Source: Actinomycetota bacterium (GTDB taxonomy: Bacteria > Actinomycetota > Actinomycetes > Nanopelagicales > Nanopelagicaceae). Taken from it: a stretch of 5,650 nt of DNA. A model generated the notes under the pieces. That model was not told the origin of the DNA and searched no databases. It worked only from the letters and a program-made list of their open reading frames with translations. The position numbers were made by a program, and so were the translations under genes. Positions 5,239-5,650 of this stretch are shown piece by piece. Position 1 is the first letter of the stretch. Each line of letters starts with the position of its first letter. The stretch is from contig JABMMO010000120.1 of the NCBI GenBank assembly GCA_013205455.1, positions 1-5,650 on the forward strand, given 5' to 3'.

Positions 5239-5650
5239 TCAACGCGAGAAGTGATGAATTGCGTCCCAATCCCATTGGATTCCGAACCCAGGTTCAGTGC
5301 TCAGTATTGCCTTTCCGTTTCGAATTTCTATCGGTTTTAGGAGCAAATGGTGAAATAAATCTATTTCATATCGGGGATCGAGGTATTCCAAGCCACCGGG
5401 ATAGAGATTTGGGGTAGCGGCTGCTAATTGTGAATGAACCTCGGTATGGATATGGGTTGCAAAAGTTTTACCTTTTTGATGTGCGTAAGAAGTTGCTTTA
5501 AGAAATTCGCTAACGCCACCAATAACAAGTGCATCAATTCTCAAAATATCAGTTTGGTTATAGTAAAGGACTTGCTCGGCCATCTTTGAAGAAGCTAGGG
5601 ATTCGCCAAATGAAACTGGTACGCCAGTTGCTTCCCGGAGTGCGATAGCA
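5239..5650 (-). CDS. Mandelate racemase/muconate lactonizing-type enzyme, C-terminal part (5' end outside window)
   Basis: The frame is open from the window edge to TGA at 5241-5239, giving 136 residues of the barrel's C-terminal half. The order matches mandelate racemase from memory: PVSFGES with the third metal-ligand position E16, RIDALVIGG with D39 at the place of catalytic D270, ATHIHTEVHSQLAAATPN with H66 at the place of H297, GLEYLD with E88 near E317, then the capping tail NGKAILSTEPGFGIQWD. The His-Asp dyad points to the mandelate racemase subgroup, whose members are mostly acid-sugar dehydratases or alpha-hydroxy-acid racemases. The second-strand lysine motif and the lid that sets specificity lie off the window, so the substrate cannot be named. 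It is the first visible gene of the minus operon, three bases ahead of the kinase. Confidence 0.85.
   Translation of the reverse strand, partial: AIALREATGVPVSFGESLASSKMAEQVLYYNQTDILRIDALVIGGVSEFLKATSYAHQKGKTFATHIHTEVHSQLAAATPNLYPGGLEYLDPRYEIDLFHHLLLKPIEIRNGKAILSTEPGFGIQWDWDAIHHFSR

Noticed and set aside
1..5650. CRISPR array, insertion sequence, prophage or toxin-antitoxin module
   Set aside because: No regularly spaced repeats, transposase or integrase motifs, or small paired toxin/antitoxin genes were found on either strand.

Overview
The window reads as a compact bacterial chromosome segment. It is moderately AT-rich by eye, with tight gene spacing, four-base gene overlaps and clear factor-independent terminators. 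The gene set and codon style would fit a streamlined low-GC planktonic actinobacterium (Nanopelagicales/acI-like). That is an impression, not a proof, because no marker gene lies in the window.

Layout, left to right. Positions 2-145 (+) are the last codons of a BNR/Asp-box beta-propeller protein. After a 116-base spacer comes a two-gene + strand operon, 262-2540: a PLP-dependent diaminopropionate ammonia-lyase (YgeX type) followed by an M20 (ArgE/DapE-type) metallohydrolase. The likely joint job is to release 2,3-diaminopropionate from an acylated or peptide precursor and split it to pyruvate and ammonia. Positions 2541-2953 are non-coding but dense: a repeat motif, a perfect inverted repeat, a strong terminator, an aberrant tRNA-like gene with encoded CCA, an unexplained spacer with nested hairpins, a second terminator and another copy of the repeat.

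Positions 2954-5650 are a tightly coupled minus-strand operon converging on that region. Transcription order is a mandelate-racemase/muconate-lactonizing-type enolase-superfamily enzyme (C-terminal part only, cut by the window edge), an APH-fold small-molecule kinase, and a divergent enolase paralogue. The paralogue keeps the metal ligands and the Glu/Lys pair but has lost the active-site His of the SHRS motif (Gly instead), and Asp replaces the Glu of the QE pair. A kinase fused by overlap to a modified enolase, behind an acid-sugar-type dehydratase or racemase, suggests an undescribed route in which a hydroxy acid is processed, phosphorylated and then dehydrated.

The points most worth a second look are the modified enolase and its operon, the chimeric tRNA-like gene (alanine-type acceptor, glycine-like anticodon loop, weak anticodon stem), and a three-copy motif of about 17-24 bases that sits at the 3' ends of the plus-strand units.
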